Shown here piece after piece: positions 8,830-17,267 of a stretch of DNA of 64,000 nt (position 1 is its first letter; each line of letters starts with the position of its first letter). The translations under genes and the position numbers were made by a program. Where the stretch lies: NCBI RefSeq assembly GCF_025244825.1, contig NZ_CP104263.1:992001-1056000 (forward strand), in the 5' to 3' direction. The notes below the pieces were generated by a model. The model was not told the DNA's origin. It did not search any database and was given only the letters and a program-made list of their open reading frames with translations. The DNA is from Arthrobacter jinronghuae. Lineage in GTDB: Bacteria; Actinomycetota; Actinomycetes; Actinomycetales; Micrococcaceae.

Positions 8830-10172
8830 ACCCGCCCCCCGGCGGCGTGCACGCCCTGCGGGTCATGGTCAAGGAGGGACCAGGCCGCGGGTACCGGAGT
8901 TGCCGGTGTTACGGCCACGGCAGTCCACCCGGCCTCCCGGAGGATTTTCAGTACGGGACGCAGTGCGGCCGGCCGGTCGGTGACCAGCAGAACCAGCGGC
9001 TGGCGGGCATACCGGGCAGCCGGAGCCAGCGTATGTGCCTGAGCAGCGTCGATCCGGCCGGCAACAACGAGCAGGGGGCCGGGCGCTTGGCCGGAACCAT
9101 CGAGCGCGGCAAAGGGGGCGGCAGCATCGGCGCCCCTGAGATTCCCGGCCTGCGCGGGCGGCGGAGATTCCAGGCCCAGGGCGGCCAAACCTTCGGCGAG
9201 GTTCTGTACCCCGTCGGACCCGCGGAAGCCGGTCTCGCCGGCGTCTACGGCAGAAGGGGAACGGGCCAGCCCGGGCCGGGAGAGTTCATCGGTAAAGCGC
9301 ACGCCGTAGCCGGACTCGGAGAAGAAAACGGCACACGAAACAACCGCCGAAACGGCCCATTCGAATGTTTCCGAGGTCAGTAGCTCACCGTTTTCGGGAT
9401 TCAGCGGCGATCCGTCATCGTAGGAGGCCAGGCGCTGGTCCAGCACGATGGAAGCGGTTGGAGCCGTCACCGGTTCCTCCTGCCGGACCATCAACTCCCC
9501 GTGCCTGGCCGTGGCCGGCCAATGCACGCGGCGCATAGGGTCGCCGTGGCGGTACTCGCGGGTGGAAGCGTCATCTTCGCTGGGCGTTCCGCGGCGCCGG
9601 CTGGGTGCGCTGCCGTCGGTGCCCAGGGCGCCGAACAACGACGACGGCGGAAACTCAAGCGGGGCCGGCGCCACTGCCAGCCGGTCGGTTCCGCCCAGCG
9701 TGTGCACCGTCCGTGCCAGGCCCAGGGGATCCACGAACTCCGCGGTTACGGGGCCGATGCCGTAGAGGCCGCGGCGGCTGGACCGCAGGCGGTACTCATA
9801 GGTGCTGGAACCGTTCTCCGCCCTGTAACCGGACGGAAACCGGAACACCGGGCTGGGTCCGAAGCGGAACGGCAGCCCCTCGCGCATGAGTGCTCCCGAC
9901 GCCGGCGTTCCCCGGCTGAACACACGCAGCGATACCGTGGCGGCCGTTCCCGTTTCCACCAGCGGGGGAGAGAAGGTCCGCTCGACCTCAAAGCCCGGTT
10001 TGAACAGGCGCAGCAACGCCGCGGCCAGGACCGGCAACCCGATCAGCAGGACCGCGAGTGCCAGCAGGTCCCGGCGGCCCAGGCTAAATGCGCCAAGGAG
10101 CGCCGCCGCCCCGGCGCACACCAGGCCCCAGCCGCGCGGGGTGAAAAACCTCGTAACGGATGAGGTGTCCAT
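8826..10172 (-). CDS. DUF58 domain-containing membrane protein
   Basis: 448 residues. Two N-terminal hydrophobic segments (GLVCAGAAALLGAFSLG and LALAVLLIGLPVLAAALL) precede an immunoglobulin-like extracellular stretch. The DUF58 core (a VWA-like fold) has the conserved block REYRHGDPMRRVHWPATARHGELMVRQEEP. Its function is unknown. It almost always pairs with MoxR-type AAA+ ATPases, as here, and may present or tether clients for the chaperone and the downstream transglutaminase. ATG start with AAAGG upstream. The stop overlaps the transglutaminase start (ATGA), indicating translational coupling. Confidence 0.9.
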   Translation of the reverse strand: MDTSSVTRFFTPRGWGLVCAGAAALLGAFSLGRRDLLALAVLLIGLPVLAAALLRLFKPGFEVERTFSPPLVETGTAATVSLRVFSRGTPASGALMREGLPFRFGPSPVFRFPSGYRAENGSSTYEYRLRSSRRGLYGIGPVTAEFVDPLGLARTVHTLGGTDRLAVAPAPLEFPPSSLFGALGTDGSAPSRRRGTPSEDDASTREYRHGDPMRRVHWPATARHGELMVRQEEPVTAPTASIVLDQRLASYDDGSPLNPENGELLTSETFEWAVSAVVSCAVFFSESGYGVRFTDELSRPGLARSPSAVDAGETGFRGSDGVQNLAEGLAALGLESPPPAQAGNLRGADAAAPFAALDGSGQAPGPLLVVAGRIDAAQAHTLAPAARYARQPLVLLVTDRPAALRPVLKILREAGWTAVAVTPATPVPAAWSLLDHDPQGVHAAGGRV

Positions 10173-10242
10173 GGGAGCCTTTCGCTCGGCGGTGCGGACT
10201 CGGTGCGGCGGAAGCCGGCCCGGGGGAAACCGTCAGGGGCAG

Positions 10243-11304
10243 CTAACGGTGCAGTCGCTGCGGTGTACCGGCGGACCGGGGAACCGGCACGGCCGCAATC
10301 ACGGAAGCAATAACGCTCGTGGCGCTGAGCCCGGCTCCGGCTGCCTTGCGCTGCAACAGGAGCCGGTGGGCGAGGACGGGGTCCGCCAGCCTCGTCACGT
10401 CGTCGGGCAGCACGAAATCCCGGCCTTCGAGCGCTGCGTAGGCCTTGGCCGCACGGAGCAGCTGCAGGAGGGCACGGGGGCTGGCACCCAGCCGGAGATC
10501 CGGGTGTTCGCGGGTGGCCCGACCCAGGGAAACCGTGTACTCCTTGACGGCGTCGGAAACGTAGATGTCGCGGACCCTGGCGATCATGGCCGAGGCCTCC
10601 CGTATTCCCACCACCGGGGTAACGCTATCCAGCGGTGAGCCGGACTGATGGTTTTCAAGCATTTCCACTTCGGAACGCGCATCCGGGTAGCCCAGGGAAA
10701 GCCGGGCCATGAACCTGTCCCGCTGGGCCTCCGGCAGGGGATAGGTTCCCTCCATCTCGATGGGATTCTGCGTGGCAACCACCATGAAGGGTGCCGAGAG
10801 CCGGTGAGTGCCGCCGTCGACGGTCACCTGGTGTTCCTCCATGCACTCCAGCAGAGCAGACTGGGTCTTTGCGGAAGCCCGGTTGATTTCATCGGCGATC
10901 ACCAGGTTGGCGAACACCGGACCCTGGCGGAATTCGAAGCGGTGGCTGTCCTGGTTATAGATGGACACCCCGGTGACATCCGACGGAAGCAGATCCGGGG
11001 TGAACTGGATGCGGCTGACCGTGCAGTCTATGGTCCGGGCCAGTGTCTTTGCGAGCATCGTCTTACCGACCCCGGGAACGTCTTCGAGCAGCACATGCCC
11101 CTCGGCAAGCAGGACCGTCAGCACCAGCCGGGCCGCGTCCTCCTTGCCGTCAATCACCGTATTCACGGCGGCCAGGATCCCTTCCGCCGCAGCGGAGAAG
11201 GACTCGGCGTCGGCCATGGCTGGAGAGGGTTGAAGGGCGGCTGACGGCCGGGAAGGAAAGCCGGTAACGGACGCTGCGGCGGCAGAGGGGATCGGAGCGT
11301 CCAT
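10243..11304 (-). CDS. MoxR-family AAA+ ATPase
   Basis: 353-residue AAA+ ATPase, first gene of the moxR - DUF58 - transglutaminase operon. Walker A EDVPGVGKTMLAKTLA is at about 74-89. Walker B with MoxR signature is LVIADEINRASAKTQSALLE, followed by sensor 1 VVATQNPIEMEGTYPLPEAQ and the lid region GASPRALLQLLRAAKA. MoxR proteins act as chaperones that assemble or activate partner complexes. The ATG at 11304 is preferred: GGAAGG lies 5 nt upstream, while the in-frame GTG two codons earlier would place the same SD directly against the start. Confidence 0.93.
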   Translation of the reverse strand: MDAPIPSAAAASVTGFPSRPSAALQPSPAMADAESFSAAAEGILAAVNTVIDGKEDAARLVLTVLLAEGHVLLEDVPGVGKTMLAKTLARTIDCTVSRIQFTPDLLPSDVTGVSIYNQDSHRFEFRQGPVFANLVIADEINRASAKTQSALLECMEEHQVTVDGGTHRLSAPFMVVATQNPIEMEGTYPLPEAQRDRFMARLSLGYPDARSEVEMLENHQSGSPLDSVTPVVGIREASAMIARVRDIYVSDAVKEYTVSLGRATREHPDLRLGASPRALLQLLRAAKAYAALEGRDFVLPDDVTRLADPVLAHRLLLQRKAAGAGLSATSVIASVIAAVPVPRSAGTPQRLHR

Positions 11305-11460
11305 GGACACCTTCCATACTCGGCGGTTGCCGCTGCAGCATGCGGACCTCGCCTACGGGAACACGGCAGGCGGAGTCAGCCCCGCTATCCGTAGTCGACC
11401 GGCGGGAGCTCCAACGGCATTTTGTCTGTTCAGGCTACTAGCTCACCTAGGCTTAAGAAC

Positions 11461-12396
11461 ATGATTAATCGAAGCGGATATTTCCCCGGCAGCACACCGG
11501 CGGCCTACCTCCCTTCCGCCGAAGGCGCCGCAACCGTCCGACACAAGGGCAAAGGCTATCCGCCGGCACCTGAGCCGCTGCCCGTGCCCGTAATGGATAA
11601 CCACACGCATTTCGACTTTCCCGCCGGTGATATTGCCGGCGACTTTACGGTTGCCCTCGCCGCTGCCCTTGATGCGGCGGAGGCGGCAGGCGTCCAAGGC
11701 GCCGTCCAGGTAGGCACCGATCTGGAGTCTTCCCGCTTCACTGCTTCCGCCGTCGACGCAGATCCGCGACTGCTTGGCGCGGTGGCCATTCATCCGAACG
11801 ACGCCCCCGTCCTCGCCTCGGAGGGCACGCTGGAGCCTGCGCTCGCCGAGATCGAGGCGCTCGCAGCGCATCCCCGCATCCGGGCGATCGGCGAAACCGG
11901 GCTCGATTACTTCCGGACCGGGGAAGACGGCCGGGAACGGCAGCACTATTCGTTCCGCCGGCACATCGACATCGCCAAGCGACTCGGGCTGGCGCTCCAG
12001 ATCCATGACCGCGATGCCCATGAGGACGTCGTCCGCCTCCTGAAAGAGGAGGGAGCCCCCGATACGGTGGTTTTCCACTGTTTCTCGGGGGACCGCGAGT
12101 TGGCCCGTACCTGCAACGAGAACGGCTGGTACATGTCATTCTCCGGCACCGTAACCTTCAAGAATTCGCACGGTCTCCACGAGGCCCTCTCGATCGCGGA
12201 CCGGAACCTGCTGCTGGTTGAAACGGATGCTCCGTTCCTGACCCCCCACCCGCACCGCGGGCGTCCCAACGCCAGCTATATGGTCCCCTATACGGTGCGG
12301 TCCATGGCCGACCGCATGGGCGTCGACCTTTCCGAGCTGGGAGCAGGGCTGGCCTCGAACACCGTCCGGGCCTACGGCTCCTGGGCCGAGCAGTAG
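11461..12396 (+). CDS. tatD: TatD-family metal-dependent DNase/hydrolase
   Basis: 311-residue TIM-barrel metal hydrolase. Metal-binding and family motifs are visible: HTHFDF at 48-53, GETGLDYF in the middle, then HDRDAHEDV, FHCFSG and finally ETDAPFL. TatD proteins are Mg-dependent 3'-5' exonucleases or deoxyribonucleases. The ~45-residue N-terminal extension before the barrel is low in conserved features. The ATG at 11461 is chosen: a TAGGCT hexamer (11448-11453) ends 7 nt before it, so initiation may be leaderless, and no SD is visible. In M. tuberculosis tatD also precedes rpfB, ksgA and ispE. Confidence 0.92.
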   Translation: MINRSGYFPGSTPAAYLPSAEGAATVRHKGKGYPPAPEPLPVPVMDNHTHFDFPAGDIAGDFTVALAAALDAAEAAGVQGAVQVGTDLESSRFTASAVDADPRLLGAVAIHPNDAPVLASEGTLEPALAEIEALAAHPRIRAIGETGLDYFRTGEDGRERQHYSFRRHIDIAKRLGLALQIHDRDAHEDVVRLLKEEGAPDTVVFHCFSGDRELARTCNENGWYMSFSGTVTFKNSHGLHEALSIADRNLLLVETDAPFLTPHPHRGRPNASYMVPYTVRSMADRMGVDLSELGAGLASNTVRAYGSWAEQ

Positions 12397-12743
12397 GCGG
12401 CAGGTATTACCCGCTGAAGCCGGTGCCGCGCCGCGGGCCGCCACGCTACCTGCGGAACCCGTGTTTGCCCTCACATCACGGTTCGGTTACGGTAGGGAGC
12501 AATTAGCCGGGGTCGGGGAAGGCATCCGGACTATCACTGCATTGACACTGCATAAACACTGCAACAATTTGCGGGCCCATGCCGCCGAGCGGCGGCACGG
12601 ACCTGTGGAGCCGTGTCCGCGGCAGTTCGCTGCCACTGTCATGGTTTTGTTCGCCAAGCCTGTGCCTGGCCGCGTTCCGTTACCCTGCCGTCCGGCAGGT
12701 AACGGAATGCGCACGGCGCTTAAAGTCCCCGTGCCCGGATTCT
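12397..12743 (+). promoter_or_regulatory. Long rpf upstream region with candidate sigma-70 promoter
   Basis: 347 bases between tatD and rpf with no supported gene. TTGACA at 12542-12547, a 17-nt spacer and CAATTT at 12565-12570 form a plausible promoter, which would leave a ~170-nt untranslated leader. Many actinobacterial rpf genes carry a c-di-AMP (ydaO) riboswitch here, but I do not see its conserved cores. Confidence 0.35.
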
Positions 12744-13910
12744 GTGACAGTTTGGAATTTCGTGGCAAGTTCACTCGCAAGGCGTGGGATAAAGCTCGTT
12801 GGCCAGGCAACCGTTATGGTGTGCCTCCTGCTCGGCATGGTTGCCTTTGTCGGTGCCAGCAAGTCGGTGGTGCTGACCGTCGACGGTCAGAGCCAGGAGG
12901 TGCAGACCTTCGACGGCACCGTTGCCGAGGTACTGGAACAGGCCGATGTGGCCGTAACCTCCGCTGATCGGGTGACGCCGGAGCCGTCGGCAACCCTGGA
13001 GGACGGCGCCGCCATCGAAGTCCAGCGGGCCCTCGCGGTGGACGTCGTGCTGGATGGAAAGGGAACCACGGTCCACACCACCGGCGAGACCGTCGAGGAC
13101 CTGGTCTCGGAGCTGCGGGTGGCCACCAACTCCGCCGTCTCCGCCCCGATGGATACCTCTCTCGACGGGCTGGACGGCAGGATTTCGATCTCCACTCCCA
13201 AGACGGTGTTCGTCACCGTGGACGGGAAAACCCACGAACGCAGCTCCACAGCGGCAACCGTGCGGGACCTGCTGAAGGAATCAGGGGTGCAGCTCGGTGC
13301 CGCGGACCAGATCTCGGCTCCGCGCAGTGCGGGCCTGGTGGACGGCATGGGCCTGAAGGTCACGCGTGTTTCCGCCGGCGTTGAGGAAACCGTCACGGAA
13401 CCGGTGCCGTTTACCAGCACCGAGGTTCCCAATGCGGACCTGTTGGAAGGCGAGAAGAAGGTCACCACTGCCGGAGTGGACGGGGAACGCTCCCGGGTCT
13501 TCTCGGTCACCCGCGTAGACGGCAAGGAAGTCGGCCGTACGCTCGTGAAGGAAAGCGTCACCAAGGAACCCGTAGCCGAAGCCGTGGCCAAGGGCACCAA
13601 GAAGCGCCCGGAAGCCAAGCCCGCAACCGGTTCGGGTGGCGGCGGCGGCGGTGAGGCACCCGCCTCCGGAACCTGGGCTGCCCTGGCGCAGTGTGAATCC
13701 GGCGGCAACTGGCACATCAACAACGGCAACGGCTATTACGGCGGCCTGCAGTTCAGCTCCAGCAGCTGGCTGGGTGCCGGCGGCGGCGCCTATGCTCCCG
13801 TTGCCAGCGAAGCCACCCCGGAGCAGCAGATCGCGGTAGCCGAGAAGCTGCGGGCCAACGGCGGATGGGGCCACTGGCCGTCCTGCGCCTCGAAGCTCGG
13901 CCTGCTCTAA
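12744..13910 (+). CDS. rpfB: Resuscitation-promoting factor, RpfB-type (DUF348 x3 - G5 - transglycosylase)
   Basis: 388-residue secreted or membrane-anchored peptidoglycan hydrolase of the type that promotes exit from dormancy. Order: a hydrophobic signal/anchor (about 18-37); three DUF348 repeats beginning at VVLTVDG, VDVVLDG and VFVTVDG; a G5 domain around 210-285; a Gly-rich linker; and the lysozyme-like Rpf domain from residue ~309. That domain has the catalytic Glu 318 in AQCESGGNW and a final WPSCASKLGLL with its partner Cys. The start is uncertain: GTG 12744 or GTG 12762, since the frame upstream of these looks non-coding. It lies in the conserved tatD - rpfB - rsmA - ispE order, here interrupted by an XRE gene on the other strand. 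Confidence 0.93.
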   Translation: MTVWNFVASSLARRGIKLVGQATVMVCLLLGMVAFVGASKSVVLTVDGQSQEVQTFDGTVAEVLEQADVAVTSADRVTPEPSATLEDGAAIEVQRALAVDVVLDGKGTTVHTTGETVEDLVSELRVATNSAVSAPMDTSLDGLDGRISISTPKTVFVTVDGKTHERSSTAATVRDLLKESGVQLGAADQISAPRSAGLVDGMGLKVTRVSAGVEETVTEPVPFTSTEVPNADLLEGEKKVTTAGVDGERSRVFSVTRVDGKEVGRTLVKESVTKEPVAEAVAKGTKKRPEAKPATGSGGGGGGEAPASGTWAALAQCESGGNWHINNGNGYYGGLQFSSSSWLGAGGGAYAPVASEATPEQQIAVAEKLRANGGWGHWPSCASKLGLL

Positions 13911-13941
13911 CCCAGGCCTGCTCAACCCCGGCCGCCCTGCC

Positions 13942-15156
13942 TCACCCGGCTGCCATCTCGTGGGCCAGGGCAGCCGCGTGTGCTGCGCGGTCCTTGGCTC
14001 CGGCCGAGCGGAAGCGCTGTTCGCTATCCGCCAGATAGGTGGATCCGGCGTCGGGCAGGCCGGTTCGTGCCAAGGCCAGGCCGAGGTGAAGGGCCAGCTC
14101 GCCCGAGTCCTGAGGAGAGAGCTCGCTCCGGTGGGCGTACACGCCGGAGAGCATCCAGACGGCCCTCGTATGTTCGCCGTTGAGGTCCAGCCAGATGCCC
14201 CGGCTGTGATCCGCTTCCAGCCGTTCGGGACCGTACAGTCCGACCGCCGACATTGCCGCTTCGGCGTGCTCTATGCAGGTCAGCGTCTCGTTATCGTGGA
14301 TGCCCGCCCCGAGCCGCATGGCAGCGGTGGCGTTATTGAAGCGGGCCCACAGCTCGACGTCGACGCCCGGCTCCAGGAGGTCCGCAGCAAGACGGTGGTG
14401 CATTAGCCCGGTGTGGATGTCCCCGCGGCGAAAGGCCACGGTGCCCACTGCCCAGCGGGCTTTACCCTCGATTTGCCGGCCAACCCCCGTCTCCAGCAAC
14501 GGCAGCACCAGGGTGCGGCAGTATGCCCAGGCCTCGTTCAGTCCGCCCGCCTCGGCCAGCGTGGTTACCAGCGTCCCGCACGCTTCAAGGAAAGCCCCTG
14601 CGCCGAGCCTGGATTCCTGCACCCGTTCTACGGCCCTGCGGGCATGTGCCACGGCGGAACCTAGTTCCCCGGTGCCCTGGTAGGCGGTGGCGAGCAGCGT
14701 TTCCGCCTGTGCCTTGAGGTAGGGGTACTCCGCAGCCAGGGAATGGCGGGCCAGCAGGGACGCCTTTCCGATGCAGTCCCGGTAGGCGTGCGTGGTGCAA
14801 AGGCAGCGGGCTGCCAGATAGGTCATATCCCACCAGGACCGCGGATACCCCTGCGCCAGTGCCGCATCCGCGGCGGCACCCGCCAGTGAGCATGCCGCGC
14901 CGTAGTCGCGCTCATCCAGCGCCTGGCGGGCACTGAGTTCCAGGAACAAGGCCGTTTGTTTCCCTGCCCGGTCCGTGGCGGCGCCCGAGGCCAGGCGGTC
15001 GGAGAGCAGGCTGACCGCACCCGGAACGGGTTCTCTCCGCCCGGCTTCCAAAAGCGAGATCTCACGGGGCCGAAAGGTCCCGTCTCCCAGCTGAGCCTGC
15101 GTCAGGTTTAGCTCCTGCCGCGCCGAACGCAGCTTTTCACCGAATGATTTGCCCAT
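13942..15156 (-). CDS. XRE-family HTH regulator with TPR-like C-terminal domain
   Basis: 404 residues. An N-terminal HTH_3 domain (about 5-60, SFGEKLRSARQELNLTQAQL then REISLLEAGRREP) is followed by ~330 Ala/Leu/Arg-rich helical residues that look like TPR-type repeats (for example YPYLKAQAETLLATAYQGTG, SAVAHARRAVERVQ). This layout is common in actinobacterial regulators that sense peptides or protein partners; ligand and targets are unknown. It is inserted on the opposite strand between rpfB and rsmA, which are otherwise syntenic. ATG start 15156, no clear SD. Confidence 0.8.
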   Translation of the reverse strand: MGKSFGEKLRSARQELNLTQAQLGDGTFRPREISLLEAGRREPVPGAVSLLSDRLASGAATDRAGKQTALFLELSARQALDERDYGAACSLAGAAADAALAQGYPRSWWDMTYLAARCLCTTHAYRDCIGKASLLARHSLAAEYPYLKAQAETLLATAYQGTGELGSAVAHARRAVERVQESRLGAGAFLEACGTLVTTLAEAGGLNEAWAYCRTLVLPLLETGVGRQIEGKARWAVGTVAFRRGDIHTGLMHHRLAADLLEPGVDVELWARFNNATAAMRLGAGIHDNETLTCIEHAEAAMSAVGLYGPERLEADHSRGIWLDLNGEHTRAVWMLSGVYAHRSELSPQDSGELALHLGLALARTGLPDAGSTYLADSEQRFRSAGAKDRAAHAAALAHEMAAG

Positions 15157-15394
15157 CGTTCATACCGCCGATCCGCGGGTGCGGCACACTGTTACCGGTG
15201 CCGGCAATGCGCACGATGCTACCGGCCGAAACCGGCCGTCGGCAGAGCACTCCGCGCTTATGGAGGGCAAAACGGCGAACTCGATTTCCCCACCTCCGAG
15301 ACGCACCACTCGAGCAGCGGGAAGACGGTCCGGGGGAGTGAACCGGACGGCCGCGCAGGCCCGCACGCGGCGCCGGCGGCCGCGCCCGCTCGGC

Positions 15395-15409
15395 TAGTAT
15401 TACTGGGTG
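15395..15409 (+). promoter_or_regulatory. Leaderless promoter of rsmA (-10 TAGTAT)
   Basis: TAGTAT at 15395-15400, 6 nt, then GTG at 15407. This spacing puts the transcription start on the first base of the start codon. There is no SD upstream of the GTG. Confidence 0.6.
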
Positions 15410-16291
15410 AGAGAATCCGAACCCGCCCCCCGAACACCTGTTCCCGCACTCCTCGGTGCCTCGGATATCCGGGCGCTGGCAGAGGAACTCGGAGTCCGCC
15501 CCACCAAGACCCTCGGCCAGAACTTCGTTATTGACGGAAACACCATCCGCCGGATTGTGGCTGCGGCCGACCTCGCTCCGGAGGAGACCGTGCTGGAGGT
15601 TGGGCCCGGCCTCGGCTCATTGACCCTCGGACTCCTTGACGCCGTCGAGTCGGTGGTGGCCGTGGAGATCGATCCCGTCCTTGCCGGCAAACTGCCGTCC
15701 ACGGTTGCGCAGCGGCGTCCGGAAGCGGCCGGCCGGCTGCACGTGGTGCTCGGCGACGGCATGCGGATCACCGAACTGCCCAAGGAACCGACCGCACTGG
15801 TAGCCAACCTGCCCTACAACGTGGCCGTCCCCGTGGTGCTGCACCTGCTGGAGCATTTCCCGTCCCTGCAGCACGGCCTGGTCATGGTCCAGGACGAAGT
15901 GGCGGACCGGATGGCCGCCAAACCCGGTTCCAAGACCTACGGGGTGCCGTCGGTGAAAGCCGCCTGGTACGCGCAGATGCGCAAGGCCGGCGTGATCGGC
16001 ATGAACGTGTTCTGGCCCGCTCCGAAGATTGCCTCCGGGCTGGTCGGGTTCGTCCGGCACGAACCGCCGCAGACGCGTGCCACCCGTGAAGAGGTCTTCG
16101 CAGTTATCGACGCCGCCTTCGCACAGCGCCGCAAGACGCTGCGCGCCGCCCTGGCCGGATGGGCCGGCAGCCCCGCCGAGGCGGAGAAGGCACTGCGCGC
16201 TGCGGGAGTGGATCCCAGTGCCCGCGGCGAGGTCCTGGACATCACGGCGTTTGCCCGGATCGCCGAGGCGCGGAAGCCGCTCATTGCCTGA
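15407..16291 (+). CDS. rsmA: 16S rRNA (adenine(1518)-N6/adenine(1519)-N6)-dimethyltransferase
   Basis: 294-residue KsgA/RsmA enzyme that dimethylates A1518 and A1519 in the 3'-terminal helix of 16S rRNA. Landmarks are [10 protein letters not shown] (34-43), SAM motif [12 protein letters not shown] (63-73), VVAVEIDP (83-90) and the catalytic NLPY (134-137). The C-terminal part has [12 protein letters not shown] and [18 protein letters not shown] start, apparently leaderless. It is followed after 13 bp by ispE, matching the ksgA-ispE order of mycobacteria. Confidence 0.97.
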   Translation: MRESEPAPRTPVPALLGASDIRALAEELGVRPTKTLGQNFVIDGNTIRRIVAAADLAPEETVLEVGPGLGSLTLGLLDAVESVVAVEIDPVLAGKLPSTVAQRRPEAAGRLHVVLGDGMRITELPKEPTALVANLPYNVAVPVVLHLLEHFPSLQHGLVMVQDEVADRMAAKPGSKTYGVPSVKAAWYAQMRKAGVIGMNVFWPAPKIASGLVGFVRHEPPQTRATREEVFAVIDAAFAQRRKTLRAALAGWAGSPAEAEKALRAAGVDPSARGEVLDITAFARIAEARKPLIA

Positions 16292-16304
16292 GGAAAAGGG
16301 AACC

Positions 16305-17261
16305 ATGGCCGCACCGCGCTCTGTTACCGTCCGGACCCCCGGCAAGATCAACGTGTCCTTGAAGGTGGGACCGCTGCGTCCGGACGGCTACCACAGTGTG
16401 GCCAGCGTCTACCTGGCTGTGTCCCTCTTCGAGGAGGTAACGGCCACGGCGCTGGAAACGGATGAGATCCAGCTGACGCTCAGCGATCCCGACGGGCGCC
16501 TTCCGCAGGAAGGCATACCTCTGGACGGGAACAACCTGGCTGCCCGTGCCGCCCGGGCAGTGGCGTCCCGGGCCGGCCTGGCGCAGGCAGGCGTGCACCT
16601 GCACATCACCAAACGGGTGCCGGTGGCCGGCGGCATGGGGGGCGGCTCCGCGGACGCCGCAGCCGCGCTTCTCGCCTGCAATGAGCTCTGGAACGCGGGA
16701 CTGACGCCGGCTGAACTGGCCGGTCTGGCTGCCGGGCTCGGGGCCGATGTGCCGTTCGCCCTCCTTGGCGGTGCTGCTGCCGGGCTCGGCGTGGGGGACC
16801 GGCTCACCCCGGTACCGGCACCGCACCGGCTGCACTGGGTCCTCGTTCCGGCACCCTACGGGCTTTCCACCCCGCAGGTTTATGCCGCCGTCGACCGCCT
16901 CCGCAGCGGGACCGACGTCGCCGAGCCCACGGAAGTGGACCCGGTGATCCTTGCCGCCCTGGCGGACGGGAACACCTCCGCACTGGCGGGCGTTCTAGTC
17001 AATGACCTGCAGCCGGCGGCCTTGGAGCTTGCACCCGGACTTCGGACCGTTCTTGAGGCGGGGACCCGGCTCGGCGCCCTCGCCGGCATGGTTTCCGGTT
17101 CCGGCCCCACTCTGGCCTTCCTGGCGGCGGATGAAGCTGCTGCCTCCGCCCTGGCCGCCGCACTGCGCACCGAAGGCCACTCGGCCCTGGCCGTTTACGG
17201 GCCGGCCGAGGGTGCCGTCACGGCTGCCGACACCACCGCACATCAGACGTACAGAAAGTAG
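16305..17261 (+). CDS. ispE: 4-(cytidine 5'-diphospho)-2-C-methyl-D-erythritol kinase
   Basis: 318-residue GHMP kinase of the MEP isoprenoid pathway; it phosphorylates CDP-methylerythritol. N-terminal TPGKINVSLKVG (11-22) contains the catalytic Lys region. The glycine-rich ATP loop is VPVAGGMGGGSADAA (105-119), and GMVSGSGPTLAFL forms the C-terminal GHMP motif. The ATG at 16305 follows AGGAAAAGGGAACC and matches the usual N-terminus; longer in-frame extensions overlap rsmA and are not credible. It is probably cotranscribed with rsmA upstream and the ABC-F gene 6 bp downstream. Confidence 0.96.
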   Translation: MAAPRSVTVRTPGKINVSLKVGPLRPDGYHSVASVYLAVSLFEEVTATALETDEIQLTLSDPDGRLPQEGIPLDGNNLAARAARAVASRAGLAQAGVHLHITKRVPVAGGMGGGSADAAAALLACNELWNAGLTPAELAGLAAGLGADVPFALLGGAAAGLGVGDRLTPVPAPHRLHWVLVPAPYGLSTPQVYAAVDRLRSGTDVAEPTEVDPVILAALADGNTSALAGVLVNDLQPAALELAPGLRTVLEAGTRLGALAGMVSGSGPTLAFLAADEAAASALAAALRTEGHSALAVYGPAEGAVTAADTTAHQTYRK

Positions 17262-17267
17262 TACCGA

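Noticed and set aside
6478..9042. 854-codon plus-strand frame across the transglutaminase and DUF58 genes
   Set aside because: Opposite strand carries clear catalytic motifs; this frame is Gly/Arg/Gln-rich with no domain.
11317..11322. TACTCG copy between moxR and tatD as another regulon member
   Set aside because: No TANNNT at the 22-nt offset, and tatD has its own closer -10; treated as chance occurrence.
12397..12743. c-di-AMP (ydaO-type) riboswitch upstream of rpfB
   Set aside because: Expected by analogy with other actinobacterial rpf genes, but the conserved cores (GACAGCTAACC-like and partner segments) are not present.
12579..12743. N-terminal extension of the Rpf protein from an upstream ATG
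   Set aside because: The extra 55 residues show no signal-peptide or family similarity, and the hydrophobic anchor lies after the downstream GTG codons.
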